Source: Butyrivibrio sp. (GTDB lineage Bacteria > Bacillota_A > Clostridia > Lachnospirales > Lachnospiraceae). From it: a stretch of DNA of 28,500 nucleotides. The notes beneath the pieces are model-generated. The model saw only the letters and a list, made by a program, of their open reading frames with translations, searched no databases and was not told the origin of the DNA. The stretch is from assembly GCA_024690635.1 (NCBI GenBank), contig JAILOW010000044.1, forward strand, positions 1-28,500, given 5' to 3'. Shown here piece by piece: positions 7,963 to 16,327 of this stretch (position 1 is the first letter of the stretch; each line of letters begins with the position of its first letter). The position numbers and the translations under genes are program-made.

Positions 7963-8785
7963 TAAGAAAAACAGAAGTGCAATTCAAAGAAGACTTGTTC
8001 CCACATATATCTTTTTGATCATCGTATCATTCTTTTCAGTATTTCCGCTGTATTGGATGGTTTCGGCAGCAACCAACATGTCTGTTGATGTATCAAGAGG
8101 AAGGATAATCTTCGGAACATATTTTTTAGAAAACTTTAAAAACCTAGTGGCTTCCACAAATCTCTGGTCATCATTTAAGAACTCTTTTGTATATTCAACG
8201 GTTCAGACGCTGCTTTGTATTTTCGTCTGTTCCCTTGCAGGTTATGGATTTGAGCTTTACCATGACAAGGCAAAAGACATTCTTTTTGCCATCCTTCTTA
8301 TGGCTATGATGATCCCCGGCGTAGCTACAATGATCCCGCTGTTTACAATGATGAGCAGAATGCATTTCCTTAACTCTGTTTGGGGCTTTGTTCTTCCTGC
8401 GGTATCAACGCCGTTTATGATCATGATGTTCAGGCAAAATTCCAGAAATTTCCCGCCTGATATCATGGAGGCGGCCAGAATAGACGGTCTTTCCGAGTTC
8501 ATGATCTTTTTCCGCATGTACATGCCTGTTATGAAATCCACTTATGCAGCTGCAGCGGTTATCACATTCATGAATTCATGGAACGCATATATGTGGCCCA
8601 GAGTCGTAATGACAGATAACAGGGCACAGACAATGCCTATGCTTATTTCAAACCTTGCAGGCGGTTACACAATCGACTACGGCATGCTTATGATGGGCGT
8701 ATTGTTCTGCTCACTGCCCACTATGATCATATTCTTTATTCTTCAGAAACAGTTCGCAGAAGGTATTACAGGCTCTGTAAAATAA
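7955..8785 (+). CDS. Sugar ABC transporter permease, MalG type
   Basis: A 276-residue permease with six predicted membrane segments and an EAA loop (MEAARIDGLSEFMIFFRMYMP), the second half of the CUT1 translocation pore. I chose the GTG at 7955 because AGTAGG (7941-7946) lies eight bases upstream. The in-frame GTG at 7946 would overlap that site and leave itself without one, adding three residues. The gene overlaps the MalF-type gene by 8 nt, so translation is probably coupled and the two chains made in equal amounts. lacZ begins 17 nt after its stop. Confidence 0.92.
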   Translation: MTNKKNRSAIQRRLVPTYIFLIIVSFFSVFPLYWMVSAATNMSVDVSRGRIIFGTYFLENFKNLVASTNLWSSFKNSFVYSTVQTLLCIFVCSLAGYGFELYHDKAKDILFAILLMAMMIPGVATMIPLFTMMSRMHFLNSVWGFVLPAVSTPFMIMMFRQNSRNFPPDIMEAARIDGLSEFMIFFRMYMPVMKSTYAAAAVITFMNSWNAYMWPRVVMTDNRAQTMPMLISNLAGGYTIDYGMLMMGVLFCSLPTMIIFFILQKQFAEGITGSVK

Positions 8786-8802
8786 TAGGTTGAGAGAGTG
8801 TT

Positions 8803-11800
8803 ATGAAAGAATTTATTGAAACAATAATCGGGGATCCGAGAGTATTTGAAGAGAACAGACTGCCTGCTCATTCCGACCATGTGGCTTATGCCTCCGTGGC
8901 TGAAATGAATGCAAAAAAGAGCAGCTATATTACTGATCTTGACGGAGTCTGGCGCTTTCATTATTCAAAAAATCTTAATGACGCACCAAAAGAGTTCTAT
9001 AAAGAGAGCTACGATACTGAAGGCTGGGACAGGATCCATGTTCCTGCGCACATTCAGCTTGAGGGGTATGATATACCCCAATATGTAAACATCCAGTATC
9101 CCTGGGACGGAAGAGAAGAGGTTGCTTCAGGCGACGTACCCCGCCTGTTCAATCCCGTTGCAGACTATGTTAAATACATAGATTTGCCTTCCGCTCCCAA
9201 GGGTGATGGTATAAACATCTCTTTTCAGGGAGTTGAAAGCGGCTTTGCCCTTTGGGTAAACGGAAAGTATGTTGGCTACAGTGAAAATTCTTTTGATCCT
9301 GCGGAATTTGAGATAACAGGGTTCCTTAAAAAAGGCAGAAATAAGATCGCTGTCAGAGTATTTAAATGGACAAGCGGAAGCTGGCTTGAAGATCAGGATT
9401 TCTTCAGGTTCTCCGGAATTTTCAGAAGAGTTTATCTTCAGAGGATCCCAAAAGTCCATGTGAGCGATCTTTTGGTTGAGCCATCTCTTTCTGACAACTT
9501 TAAAAAAGCAAAGCTCAGATTCAGAGCTCTTACAAGCGGCACCGGAATCATGGAACTTAAGCTCTCCTATGAGGGAAAGAATGTTCTTGAGGGGAAAGTG
9601 CCAATTAAGGCGGAGATTACGGAAGGAAGCATCGATATTAATGCGCCCTGCCTCTGGAGTGCCGAGGAGCCAAATCTCTACGAGCTTTTACTTGTTGTAA
9701 AAGACAGCCACGGAGCTACTGTGGAAGTCATCAGGCAGCTTGTGGGATTCAGGAAATTTGAGATGAAGGACGGCATTATGCTCTTAAACGGCAAAAGGAT
9801 CGTATTTAAGGGTGTTAACCGTCATGAATTCAGCAATAAAAACGGAAGAGTCCCAAGTAAGGATGAGCTTTTGACAGATATCCTTACCATGAAAAGAAAT
9901 AACATAAACGCCATCAGAACAAGCCATTATCCTGATGATTCGGCGCTTTATGAGCTCTGCGATATCTATGGACTTTATCTTATTGCAGAGAACAATATGG
10001 AAAGCCACGGAACCTGGGAGCCATATCTTAGGGGCTACAGACCTCTCGAGTATGTACTTCCCAAGGACAGAGAGGAGTTTAAGGATCTTCTTCTTGACAG
10101 GGTCAATTCCTGTTATCAGAGGGACAAAAATCATCCTTCCATCCTTATATGGTCCTGTGGTAATGAGTCATTTGGCGGCAGCATTATCCATGAGATGTCT
10201 CTTTTGTTCAAAAAGCTTGATAAAACAAGGCTTGTACATTATGAGGGACTTTTCAGGGACAGAAGCTATAATGATACTTCCGACATGGAAAGCCAGATGT
10301 ATCCATCGGCTGCTAGTATTGAAGAGTTTTTGAAAGAAAATCCTGATAAGCCGTTTATCTGCTGTGAATATTCTCATGCCATGGGAAATTCCTGCGGAGG
10401 AATGCATTACTATACCGATCTTTCCGACAGAGAGCCAAGATATCAGGGCGGATTTATATGGGATTATATCGATCAGTCCCTTACAAGAAAGAACAGATAC
10501 GGTGAGAGCTACGAAGCTTACGGAGGAGATTTCTACGACAGACCAAATGACGGTAACTTTAGCGGAAACGGCATAGTATACGGAGACAGAACACCTTCTC
10601 CCAAGATGCAGGAAGTAAAGTTCAACTATCAGAATATTTCCGTTGAATTTGAGAAAAACAAAAAGAAGTTCAAGGTAATAAACAAAAATCTCTTTGTGGG
10701 AACTGACAAGTATGACTGCCTTATAAGTCTTTTGGCAGACGGAGAAAAGATTTTTGAGACATATGCAGATGTTAAGGTTGCACCTTTAAGCTCCAAGTCC
10801 TTTGTGGTTCCGGCTGAAATCTTTGATCATATCAGGGATTATGACGGTGGTATCTCTGAGACCGGCCTGGACACAGAGTTTGCTTTGACTGTTTCCTTTG
10901 TGCTAAGAGAAGATGAGCTCTGGGCATCTAAGGGACATGAGGTCGCCTTCGGACAGTGCGTATTACATGACGTTAAGTTTAGCGTTAAATGCAAGAAGCC
11001 TCTTAGATGCGCATGGGGCAATAATAACCTTGGGGTTTACGGAGATGATTTTTCCGTTATGTTCAGCGGAACAGGCCCCGGACTTATATCTTATGTTTAT
11101 GGTGGCAAAGAGATGATGGAGAAGCCTCCGGTACCAAACTTCTGGAGGGCACCTACTGATAATGACAACGGATATCTTATGACCAATTCCTATGCACAGT
11201 GGAAGATTGCGAGTCTTTACGCAACGCTTCGTGGCAAGGAACTGTTTGATATCAGACCTCCCTATATCAAGGAGGGCAAAAACAGCGTAACAGTGGGATA
11301 TACATATTATATTCCCACCAAACCGTCAACTGAATGCAGCATTACTTATGAAGTGTTCGGGGATGGAACGGTTAAGTGTGACATGTCCATGGAGCTTTTA
11401 AAAGAACTTGGGGACTGCCCTGAGTTTGGCGTAATGATGCGAATGAACGCAGATTATGACAACGTAAAGTGGTATGGACTTGGTCCTGAAGAGACATATG
11501 CGGATCGAAAGAGGGGCGGCAAGATTGGTGTTTACAAAAACCATGTTATTGATAACATGGCCAAGTATCTTGTTCCACAGGAATGCGGAAACAAGTGCGA
11601 TGTAAGGCTTGCCAAAGTAACGGATGAAAGAGGAAGAGGACTTATGTTTTACGGTGCGCCCTTTAACTTTAGTGCACTTCCCTTTACTCCGCATGAAATG
11701 GAAAATGCTTATCATGCCTACGAGCTTCCAAAGCCCAATTACACTGTAATAAGGGTTTCAAAAGCTCAGATGGGAATTGCAGGAGATGACAGCTGGGGCG

Positions 11801-11874
11801 CAAAGCCTCATCCCGAGTATCTTCTTCCAAAGAGCGGAAAGCTTTCATTTACATTCTGTTTCAGAGGAATTTAA
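8803..11874 (+). CDS. lacZ: Beta-galactosidase, glycoside hydrolase family 2
   Basis: A 1023-residue enzyme, the same length as E. coli LacZ. The order is: jelly-roll sugar-binding domain (about residues 40-215, with NIQYPWDGRE), Ig-like domain, TIM barrel (about 314-610), and a C-terminal beta-galactosidase small-chain domain. The acid/base glutamate is E455 in WSCGNES and the nucleophile is E522 in CCEYSHAMGNS, matching the two classical GH2 positions. There is no signal peptide, so it acts in the cytosol. It hydrolyses terminal beta-galactosides to free galactose. Being last in the importer operon, it should cleave the disaccharide or oligosaccharide that the ABC system brings in. No galactokinase or other Leloir gene is nearby. 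Confidence 0.96.
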   Translation: MKEFIETIIGDPRVFEENRLPAHSDHVAYASVAEMNAKKSSYITDLDGVWRFHYSKNLNDAPKEFYKESYDTEGWDRIHVPAHIQLEGYDIPQYVNIQYPWDGREEVASGDVPRLFNPVADYVKYIDLPSAPKGDGINISFQGVESGFALWVNGKYVGYSENSFDPAEFEITGFLKKGRNKIAVRVFKWTSGSWLEDQDFFRFSGIFRRVYLQRIPKVHVSDLLVEPSLSDNFKKAKLRFRALTSGTGIMELKLSYEGKNVLEGKVPIKAEITEGSIDINAPCLWSAEEPNLYELLLVVKDSHGATVEVIRQLVGFRKFEMKDGIMLLNGKRIVFKGVNRHEFSNKNGRVPSKDELLTDILTMKRNNINAIRTSHYPDDSALYELCDIYGLYLIAENNMESHGTWEPYLRGYRPLEYVLPKDREEFKDLLLDRVNSCYQRDKNHPSILIWSCGNESFGGSIIHEMSLLFKKLDKTRLVHYEGLFRDRSYNDTSDMESQMYPSAASIEEFLKENPDKPFICCEYSHAMGNSCGGMHYYTDLSDREPRYQGGFIWDYIDQSLTRKNRYGESYEAYGGDFYDRPNDGNFSGNGIVYGDRTPSPKMQEVKFNYQNISVEFEKNKKKFKVINKNLFVGTDKYDCLISLLADGEKIFETYADVKVAPLSSKSFVVPAEIFDHIRDYDGGISETGLDTEFALTVSFVLREDELWASKGHEVAFGQCVLHDVKFSVKCKKPLRCAWGNNNLGVYGDDFSVMFSGTGPGLISYVYGGKEMMEKPPVPNFWRAPTDNDNGYLMTNSYAQWKIASLYATLRGKELFDIRPPYIKEGKNSVTVGYTYYIPTKPSTECSITYEVFGDGTVKCDMSMELLKELGDCPEFGVMMRMNADYDNVKWYGLGPEETYADRKRGGKIGVYKNHVIDNMAKYLVPQECGNKCDVRLAKVTDERGRGLMFYGAPFNFSALPFTPHEMENAYHAYELPKPNYTVIRVSKAQMGIAGDDSWGAKPHPEYLLPKSGKLSFTFCFRGI

Positions 11875-11898
11875 GATAACAAAACAGTACCTATTTAT

Positions 11899-11928
11899 AA
11901 AAAAGCATGTCACAGGGCATGCTTTTTT
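11899..11928 (+). terminator. Intrinsic terminator after lacZ
   Basis: AAAAAAGCATG (11899-11909) and CATGCTTTTTT (11918-11928) are perfect 11-bp inverted arms with an 8-base loop, ending in six T residues. It lies 25 nt after the lacZ stop and separates the galactoside operon from proA. Confidence 0.85.
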
Positions 11929-11966
11929 ATATGAACTTAAAAAGTAATGGAAACATGCATAAAATA

Positions 11967-11995
11967 TAGACTTTTGAGCATTTTTATGTGATAAT
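11967..11995 (+). promoter_or_regulatory. Candidate proA promoter
   Basis: TAGACT (-35-like, four of six consensus positions, 11967-11972) and GATAAT (-10-like, five of six, 11990-11995) are separated by exactly 17 bp. They sit downstream of the lacZ terminator and 40 nt before proA. No operator-like repeat was seen. Confidence 0.5.
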
Positions 11996-12035
11996 TTTAG
12001 AAATTGCGTGACATAAAAACACGGAGGATTTTGGT

Positions 12036-13280
12036 ATGACCGGTATAGAAAATCTGTGCTCAAATGCTGTAAGAGTAAAATTTGAAGCTTCAAACCTTTC
12101 CACCAGTGAAAAGAATAATGCACTTAACATGGTTGCGGATGCTCTTTTGGAAAATGCCCGCGATATTATCGCTGCCAATGAGATCGATCTTGAAAACGGC
12201 AAAAAGAATAATATGCATCAGGGTCTTCTTGACAGGCTCATGTTAAATGACGACAGGATCAAAGCCATGGCTGAGGGCGTCAGAGAAGTTGCGGATCTTC
12301 CCGATCCCATAGGTGAAGTGACCGAAGAGTTTTCAAGGCCCAACGGCTTAAAGATCAGTAAGGTACGTGTACCCCTTGGTGTTATTGGCATTATCTATGA
12401 GTCAAGGCCCAACGTTACTGCTGATGCTTTTGCACTTACCTTTAAATCAGGCAATGCTGTTATTTTAAAGGGCGGAAGTGATGCTATTAACAGTAATAAG
12501 GCAATCACGGATGTGATCAGAAAAGGTCTTTCAAAAGCAGGCATAGATCCTGATGTTGTTCAGCTCATAGAAGATACAGACAGAGAAGTGACCAGAAAAT
12601 TCATGCAGATGAATGAGTATGTGGACGTTCTTATTCCAAGAGGCAGCGCAGGGCTTATAAGAGCCGTTGTGGAAAATTCCAATATCCCCGTTATTGAGAC
12701 AGGAACAGGCAACTGTCATATTTATGTTGATAAGGATGCTGATATAAATAAGGCAATTCCCATCATCATTAATGCCAAGACTCAGAGGATCGGAGTCTGC
12801 AATGCCGCAGAGTCTCTGGTTGTGCATAAGGATATTGCAGAGAGCTTTCTCCCTGTTTTTGAAAAAGAAATGAGAGAACGCGGAGTGGAAGTAAGAGCTG
12901 ATGAGGCTTCAAGAAAGTACCTTTCGGGAGCTCTTGCAGCCACGGAAGATGATTTTGGCAGGGAGTACCTTGACTATATTATTTCTGTAAAGACTGTTTC
13001 AAGCTGCGATGAGGCTATTCGTCACATCAATAAATACAACACGGGCCATTCGGATGCCATTATCACTGAGAATAAAGAGGCTTCCGAGGATTTCCTTAAA
13101 AGAGTGGACAGCGCCTGCGTTTATGTGAATGCTTCCACCAGATTTACAGACGGCTTTGAATTCGGATTTGGAGCTGAGATAGGCATCAGCACGCAAAAGC
13201 TTCATGCAAGAGGTCCTATGGGACTTAAGGAACTTACTTCCTACAAATACAAAATAGTCGGAGATGGGCAGATAAGATAA
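12036..13280 (+). CDS. proA: Gamma-glutamyl phosphate reductase
   Basis: A 414-residue cytosolic enzyme of the aldehyde dehydrogenase superfamily. It reduces gamma-glutamyl phosphate to glutamate 5-semialdehyde with NADPH, the second step of proline synthesis. The catalytic Cys is C255 in RIGVCNAAESL. Other hallmarks are PLGVIGIIYESRPNVT and FGFGAEIGISTQKLHARGPMG near the C terminus. The length is normal. The start has a GGAGG site. It follows its own promoter and the lacZ terminator. Its usual partner proB (glutamate 5-kinase) is not in the window. The stop is separated by a single base from the next start, so it is the first gene of a three-gene unit with an aldolase homologue and an LD-carboxypeptidase. 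Confidence 0.96.
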   Translation: MTGIENLCSNAVRVKFEASNLSTSEKNNALNMVADALLENARDIIAANEIDLENGKKNNMHQGLLDRLMLNDDRIKAMAEGVREVADLPDPIGEVTEEFSRPNGLKISKVRVPLGVIGIIYESRPNVTADAFALTFKSGNAVILKGGSDAINSNKAITDVIRKGLSKAGIDPDVVQLIEDTDREVTRKFMQMNEYVDVLIPRGSAGLIRAVVENSNIPVIETGTGNCHIYVDKDADINKAIPIIINAKTQRIGVCNAAESLVVHKDIAESFLPVFEKEMRERGVEVRADEASRKYLSGALAATEDDFGREYLDYIISVKTVSSCDEAIRHINKYNTGHSDAIITENKEASEDFLKRVDSACVYVNASTRFTDGFEFGFGAEIGISTQKLHARGPMGLKELTSYKYKIVGDGQIR

Positions 13281-13281
13281 G

Positions 13282-14385
13282 ATGAACAAGGCAGAAATCG
13301 AAGAAGCAAAGAAAACTATAATAGATGTATCAAAACAGCTCCACGATATGGGGCTGCTTGTCAGAACCTGGGGGAATATCAGTTTCAAAGCGGATGAGGA
13401 TCACTTCCTTATTACTCCAAGCGGCATCAGATACGAAGATCTTACACCTGATATGATCCCCATGGTAAATATAAACGATCTTTCCTATGAAGGAGATTAC
13501 AAGCCGTCTAGTGAGAGCAAGGTCCATGCGGCGGCATATAAAGTTAGAAAGGACTGCGGATTTATAGTCCATACACATCAGGTATACGCTTCCTGTGCAG
13601 GAACTCTTGGACTTAAAAAGATATTGTCATACGTTGAAGATGAGGATGTGGTAATTCCTGTTGCGGCCTACGCACTTCCCGGAACTGAGCAGCTTGCACA
13701 GAATGTGCAGCACTCCATAGAAAAATATCACGACTGCAACAGCTTTATTATGGCAAATCATGGAACCCTCCTCCTTGGAAGAGACGCAAAAGAAGCTGTA
13801 AGAGAGGCGGAGGACCTTGAAATAGCATCTAACAATTTCCTTATAGATGTCTGCAAGACCGATATGGAGCACGGCATTGTTGAGGGCTTTGGATCACATC
13901 TTGAAAACGGAGAGATCATCTATGATGTAAAGGATACTCCCGCTAGAGTCATGAACATCCATAAGCACATTTATGCAAAGAGACCGGATGTTAAATATAT
14001 AGTACACAATAAGTCCGAGGCAGTACTTACTGTATCAAGACGCGCCAACAATATGAGACCTCTTTTGGACGATTTTGCACAGCTGATCGGCGTCAGCATA
14101 AAGATCCCCAGTAACGAACACGGCAAGGACGGACAGAACTTTCATAATATCAAAAAGAATGTGAATGTGGTCTTTTCTCTTGGGGATGGCGCATATTGTC
14201 TTGGAGGATGCGAAGACGATGCAAGAGCTGTTGCGGATGTCCTTGATAAAGGCTGCATTGCCTATACTGCAGTAATGAGGCACGGAGAAGGACATTATCT
14301 TTCTCTTTTGGAATGCATAAAGATGAACAGGCATTACAAAAAGACTTATTCAAGACTTGCAGATGCTGTAAATAACAAGGAGTGA
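13282..14385 (+). CDS. Class II aldolase/adducin protein, tandem domains
   Basis: A 367-residue protein made of two class II aldolase (fuculose-1-phosphate aldolase-like) domains. The first (about 1-205) keeps the full active site: E78 in SSESKVH, H97 and H99 in HTHQ, and H160 in ANHG, in the same spacing as the Zn ligands and catalytic Glu of L-fuculose-1-phosphate aldolase. The second (about 215-360) keeps H242 (VHNKS) but has K244 and D302 (GDGAYCLGG) where the other two His would be, so it probably cannot bind zinc. Single-domain members are about 215 residues. The substrate is unknown; sugar-phosphate aldol cleavage or epimerisation is the family norm. It starts one base after proA and ends four bases before the carboxypeptidase gene. 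Confidence 0.88.
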   Translation: MNKAEIEEAKKTIIDVSKQLHDMGLLVRTWGNISFKADEDHFLITPSGIRYEDLTPDMIPMVNINDLSYEGDYKPSSESKVHAAAYKVRKDCGFIVHTHQVYASCAGTLGLKKILSYVEDEDVVIPVAAYALPGTEQLAQNVQHSIEKYHDCNSFIMANHGTLLLGRDAKEAVREAEDLEIASNNFLIDVCKTDMEHGIVEGFGSHLENGEIIYDVKDTPARVMNIHKHIYAKRPDVKYIVHNKSEAVLTVSRRANNMRPLLDDFAQLIGVSIKIPSNEHGKDGQNFHNIKKNVNVVFSLGDGAYCLGGCEDDARAVADVLDKGCIAYTAVMRHGEGHYLSLLECIKMNRHYKKTYSRLADAVNNKE

Positions 14386-14389
14386 CTTT

Positions 14390-15469
14390 ATGATACGAAG
14401 ACCTCAGAATATAAAACCCGGTATGAATATCGGAATAACAGCCCCTTCTTTTGGCCCCGGAACAGAGCCCTACAGATCAATGTATTTTCTTTCAAAAGAA
14501 AACATTGAAAAAAGAGGCTATAAGATAATTGAGGGAGAGACTCTTTTTAAAACAGACGGTCTTGGCATAGCAACTGATCCAAAGTTTGCAGCAAAGGAGC
14601 TGGTGGAGTTCTGGAACAGGAGCGATATTGATGCCATTATTTCTGCAGGCGGCGGAGAGCTTATGAACGAGACCATAACCAATGTGGACTTTGAAGCCCT
14701 CAAAGGCTCCACGCCCAAGTGGTATATTGGTTATTCCGACAATACGAACTTTATTTTCCCTCTTGTTACCATTTCAGGTATACAGGGAATTTACGGCCCC
14801 TGCATCTCCGGTTTTTCCAAGACCTGGGAGGAGCCTGAGTATGATGCAATGGCTTTGCTTGAAGGAAGTAAAACCTCTTTTACCGGATATGAGAAATTTG
14901 TGAACCCTTATCTTATGGAGAAAACGGATGAGTCCGGAGAAAAGACCTGTACAAAAGAGGAGCTGATGGCTCCCTATGATTACAATGACGAAAAGGTTCT
15001 TTCCACTTATGTTTGTAATGGCGGAAAGAGCGTTAAAGTTTCTGCGGATGAAAATGTAGTCATGGAGGGAATCCTTATCGGAGGATGTCTTGATGTTCTG
15101 GCAAACATGGTAGGGACAAGGTTTGACAGAGTAAAAGAGTTTAAAAAGGAAAATCCACAGCTTATCTGGGTGCTTGAAGCCTGCGATCTTACTCCCATGA
15201 GCATCAGAAGGAGCCTTTGGAATCTAAGGGAAAGCGGATGGTTTGATGGAGCTGCCGGATTTGTGATCGGAAGATCCCTTGCGGCCTTTGAGCAGGATAT
15301 GATGGGCGTTAACAGATTCAACGCCGTTACCGACGTACTAGCACCTGTGGGAGCTCCTGTTATTATCGATGCGGATATAGGGCACATCGATCCCATGCTT
15401 CCTGTCATAATGGGAGCAAATGCAAGGGTCAGTGCAAAGGGCAATGAATTTAAAGTAGAATACATCTGA
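14390..15469 (+). CDS. S66 family LD-carboxypeptidase (LdcA/MccF-like)
   Basis: A 359-residue serine peptidase homologue. The S66 triad is visible: nucleophile S116 in GYSDNT, E263 in LEACD, and H332 in GHIDPMLP. The oxyanion region ISAGGGELMNE precedes the Ser. Family members either trim the L,D-linked D-Ala from cytosolic murein tetrapeptides (LdcA) or cleave peptide-nucleotide antibiotics such as microcin C (MccF). The 359-residue length and the large insert between Ser and Glu are more like MccF than like the ~300-residue LdcA. There is no signal peptide, so it is cytosolic. AAGGAGTGA at the end of the aldolase gene is its ribosome site. No clear terminator follows. Confidence 0.88.
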   Translation: MIRRPQNIKPGMNIGITAPSFGPGTEPYRSMYFLSKENIEKRGYKIIEGETLFKTDGLGIATDPKFAAKELVEFWNRSDIDAIISAGGGELMNETITNVDFEALKGSTPKWYIGYSDNTNFIFPLVTISGIQGIYGPCISGFSKTWEEPEYDAMALLEGSKTSFTGYEKFVNPYLMEKTDESGEKTCTKEELMAPYDYNDEKVLSTYVCNGGKSVKVSADENVVMEGILIGGCLDVLANMVGTRFDRVKEFKKENPQLIWVLEACDLTPMSIRRSLWNLRESGWFDGAAGFVIGRSLAAFEQDMMGVNRFNAVTDVLAPVGAPVIIDADIGHIDPMLPVIMGANARVSAKGNEFKVEYI

Positions 15470-15500
15470 CTTTTCTCATCTTTTAAAAATTATTTATGTG

Positions 15501-15526
15501 CAAATATGCATATTTGGGATTACAAT
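15501..15526 (+). promoter_or_regulatory. Palindrome next to -10 box of secreted-protein gene
   Basis: CAAATATGCATATTTG (15501-15516) is a perfect 16-bp palindrome. Four bases later lies TACAAT (15521-15526), a good -10 box, 39 nt before the start of the next gene. The palindrome occupies the spacer where RNA polymerase would sit and no good -35 is present. This fits a repressor operator or an activator site. The protein that binds is unknown. Confidence 0.5.
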
Positions 15527-15551
15527 AGATAGTGAAATCTAGATATATCTT

Positions 15552-15557
15552 GGAGGG
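15552..15557 (+). promoter_or_regulatory. Ribosome binding site deciding the start at 15566
   Basis: GGAGGG ends eight to nine bases before the ATG at 15566 but only about three before the ATG at 15560. The second ATG is therefore the more likely start. Confidence 0.6.
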
Positions 15558-15565
15558 ATATGTAC

Positions 15566-16255
15566 ATGAAAAAGATTATGAGAACAGTCATCGCGGTTAT
15601 ATCTTCACTGGTTTTTGTATTGGGAGCTTTTTCTCCTAAGGTTTACGCATTTAGCGAAAGGATGGATGTATTTGATTTTGAGGACACAATGCTTGATATT
15701 GCGGCAGGATCTTCAAGAACAATGAAATTCAAATCCTATTTTGATTACACCTATTATATTAAGAACTGCTCAAGCAGTGGCACTTATATTGATTGCTCAT
15801 TCGGAAGCGGAACTCAGGACATTACAGTTCATATCGGAGCAGATGAGCAGGAAAAGAACGTGGAATTTGTTTTCTATGTAGCAGATGATAAGTATCCTTC
15901 AACTGATGTTCACGACAATATCATTGTTCATGTTAAAAACATTCAGGCTGCAGCACCTGCAGGAGCACAGGTTCCTCTTGCAAAAGGAAACGGAACAGTA
16001 TCAGCTGCAAACAACATCGCAATGCTTTACAGCGCAGCAGGAGTTCCCATGGCATCTTTCTCTCTTACAAAGGGAGAGGGAAACATGGCAAGCCTTCTTT
16101 ATAAGGGCGTTGTAGTAAACGGAAGCAAGTACTTTGATGTAACAAGCGGAAATGACTACGCAAGTCCTGTTATTTCAGAGTCTGACAAGAATGTGATGCT
16201 TGCCAACGGATTTGCCGGTGTTTGTGTAAACGGTGTTTACAAGAACTGGCCATAA
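15566..16255 (+). CDS. Secreted protein of unknown function
   Basis: A 229-residue protein that I do not recognise. It begins MKKIMRT followed by a hydrophobic core and a likely signal peptidase I site after KVYA (about residue 27), so it should be exported without a lipid anchor. The mature part has an N-terminal section of alternating polar and aromatic residues (YFDYTYYIKNCSSS, then several beta-like strands such as DITVHIG and VEFVFYV). An Ala/Pro/Gly linker follows near residues 130-150 (AAAPAGAQVP), then a second section ending in CVNGVYKNWP. Two small beta-rich domains joined by a linker is my reading. There are no LPxTG, SLH or catalytic signatures. Codon use resembles the sugar-binding protein, hinting at high expression. 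It stands alone between its own promoter and terminator. Confidence 0.75.
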   Translation: MKKIMRTVIAVISSLVFVLGAFSPKVYAFSERMDVFDFEDTMLDIAAGSSRTMKFKSYFDYTYYIKNCSSSGTYIDCSFGSGTQDITVHIGADEQEKNVEFVFYVADDKYPSTDVHDNIIVHVKNIQAAAPAGAQVPLAKGNGTVSAANNIAMLYSAAGVPMASFSLTKGEGNMASLLYKGVVVNGSKYFDVTSGNDYASPVISESDKNVMLANGFAGVCVNGVYKNWP

Positions 16256-16276
16256 GAAATAATTGATGTAAATAAT

Positions 16277-16313
16277 AAAGACCTTACACTCGTACGGGTG
16301 TAAGGTCTTTTTT
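16277..16313. terminator. Bidirectional terminator between convergent genes
   Basis: AAAGACCTTACAC (16277-16289) and GTGTAAGGTCTTT (16298-16310) are perfect 13-bp inverted arms, with further C:G pairing inside the loop. T-runs follow on the + strand (16308-16313) and a T-rich tail follows on the - strand. It lies between the secreted-protein gene and the 3' end of potD, and probably serves both. Confidence 0.9.
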
Positions 16314-16327
16314 ATGCAATAAAATGG

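Noticed and set aside
11953..12035. A T-box upstream of proA
   Set aside because: The gap is about 160 bases including the lacZ terminator, and the T-box core sequence is not seen.
14390..15469. A microcin C immunity system
   Set aside because: The peptidase resembles MccF, but no mccA-E genes or peptide precursor are near, so only the family can be stated.
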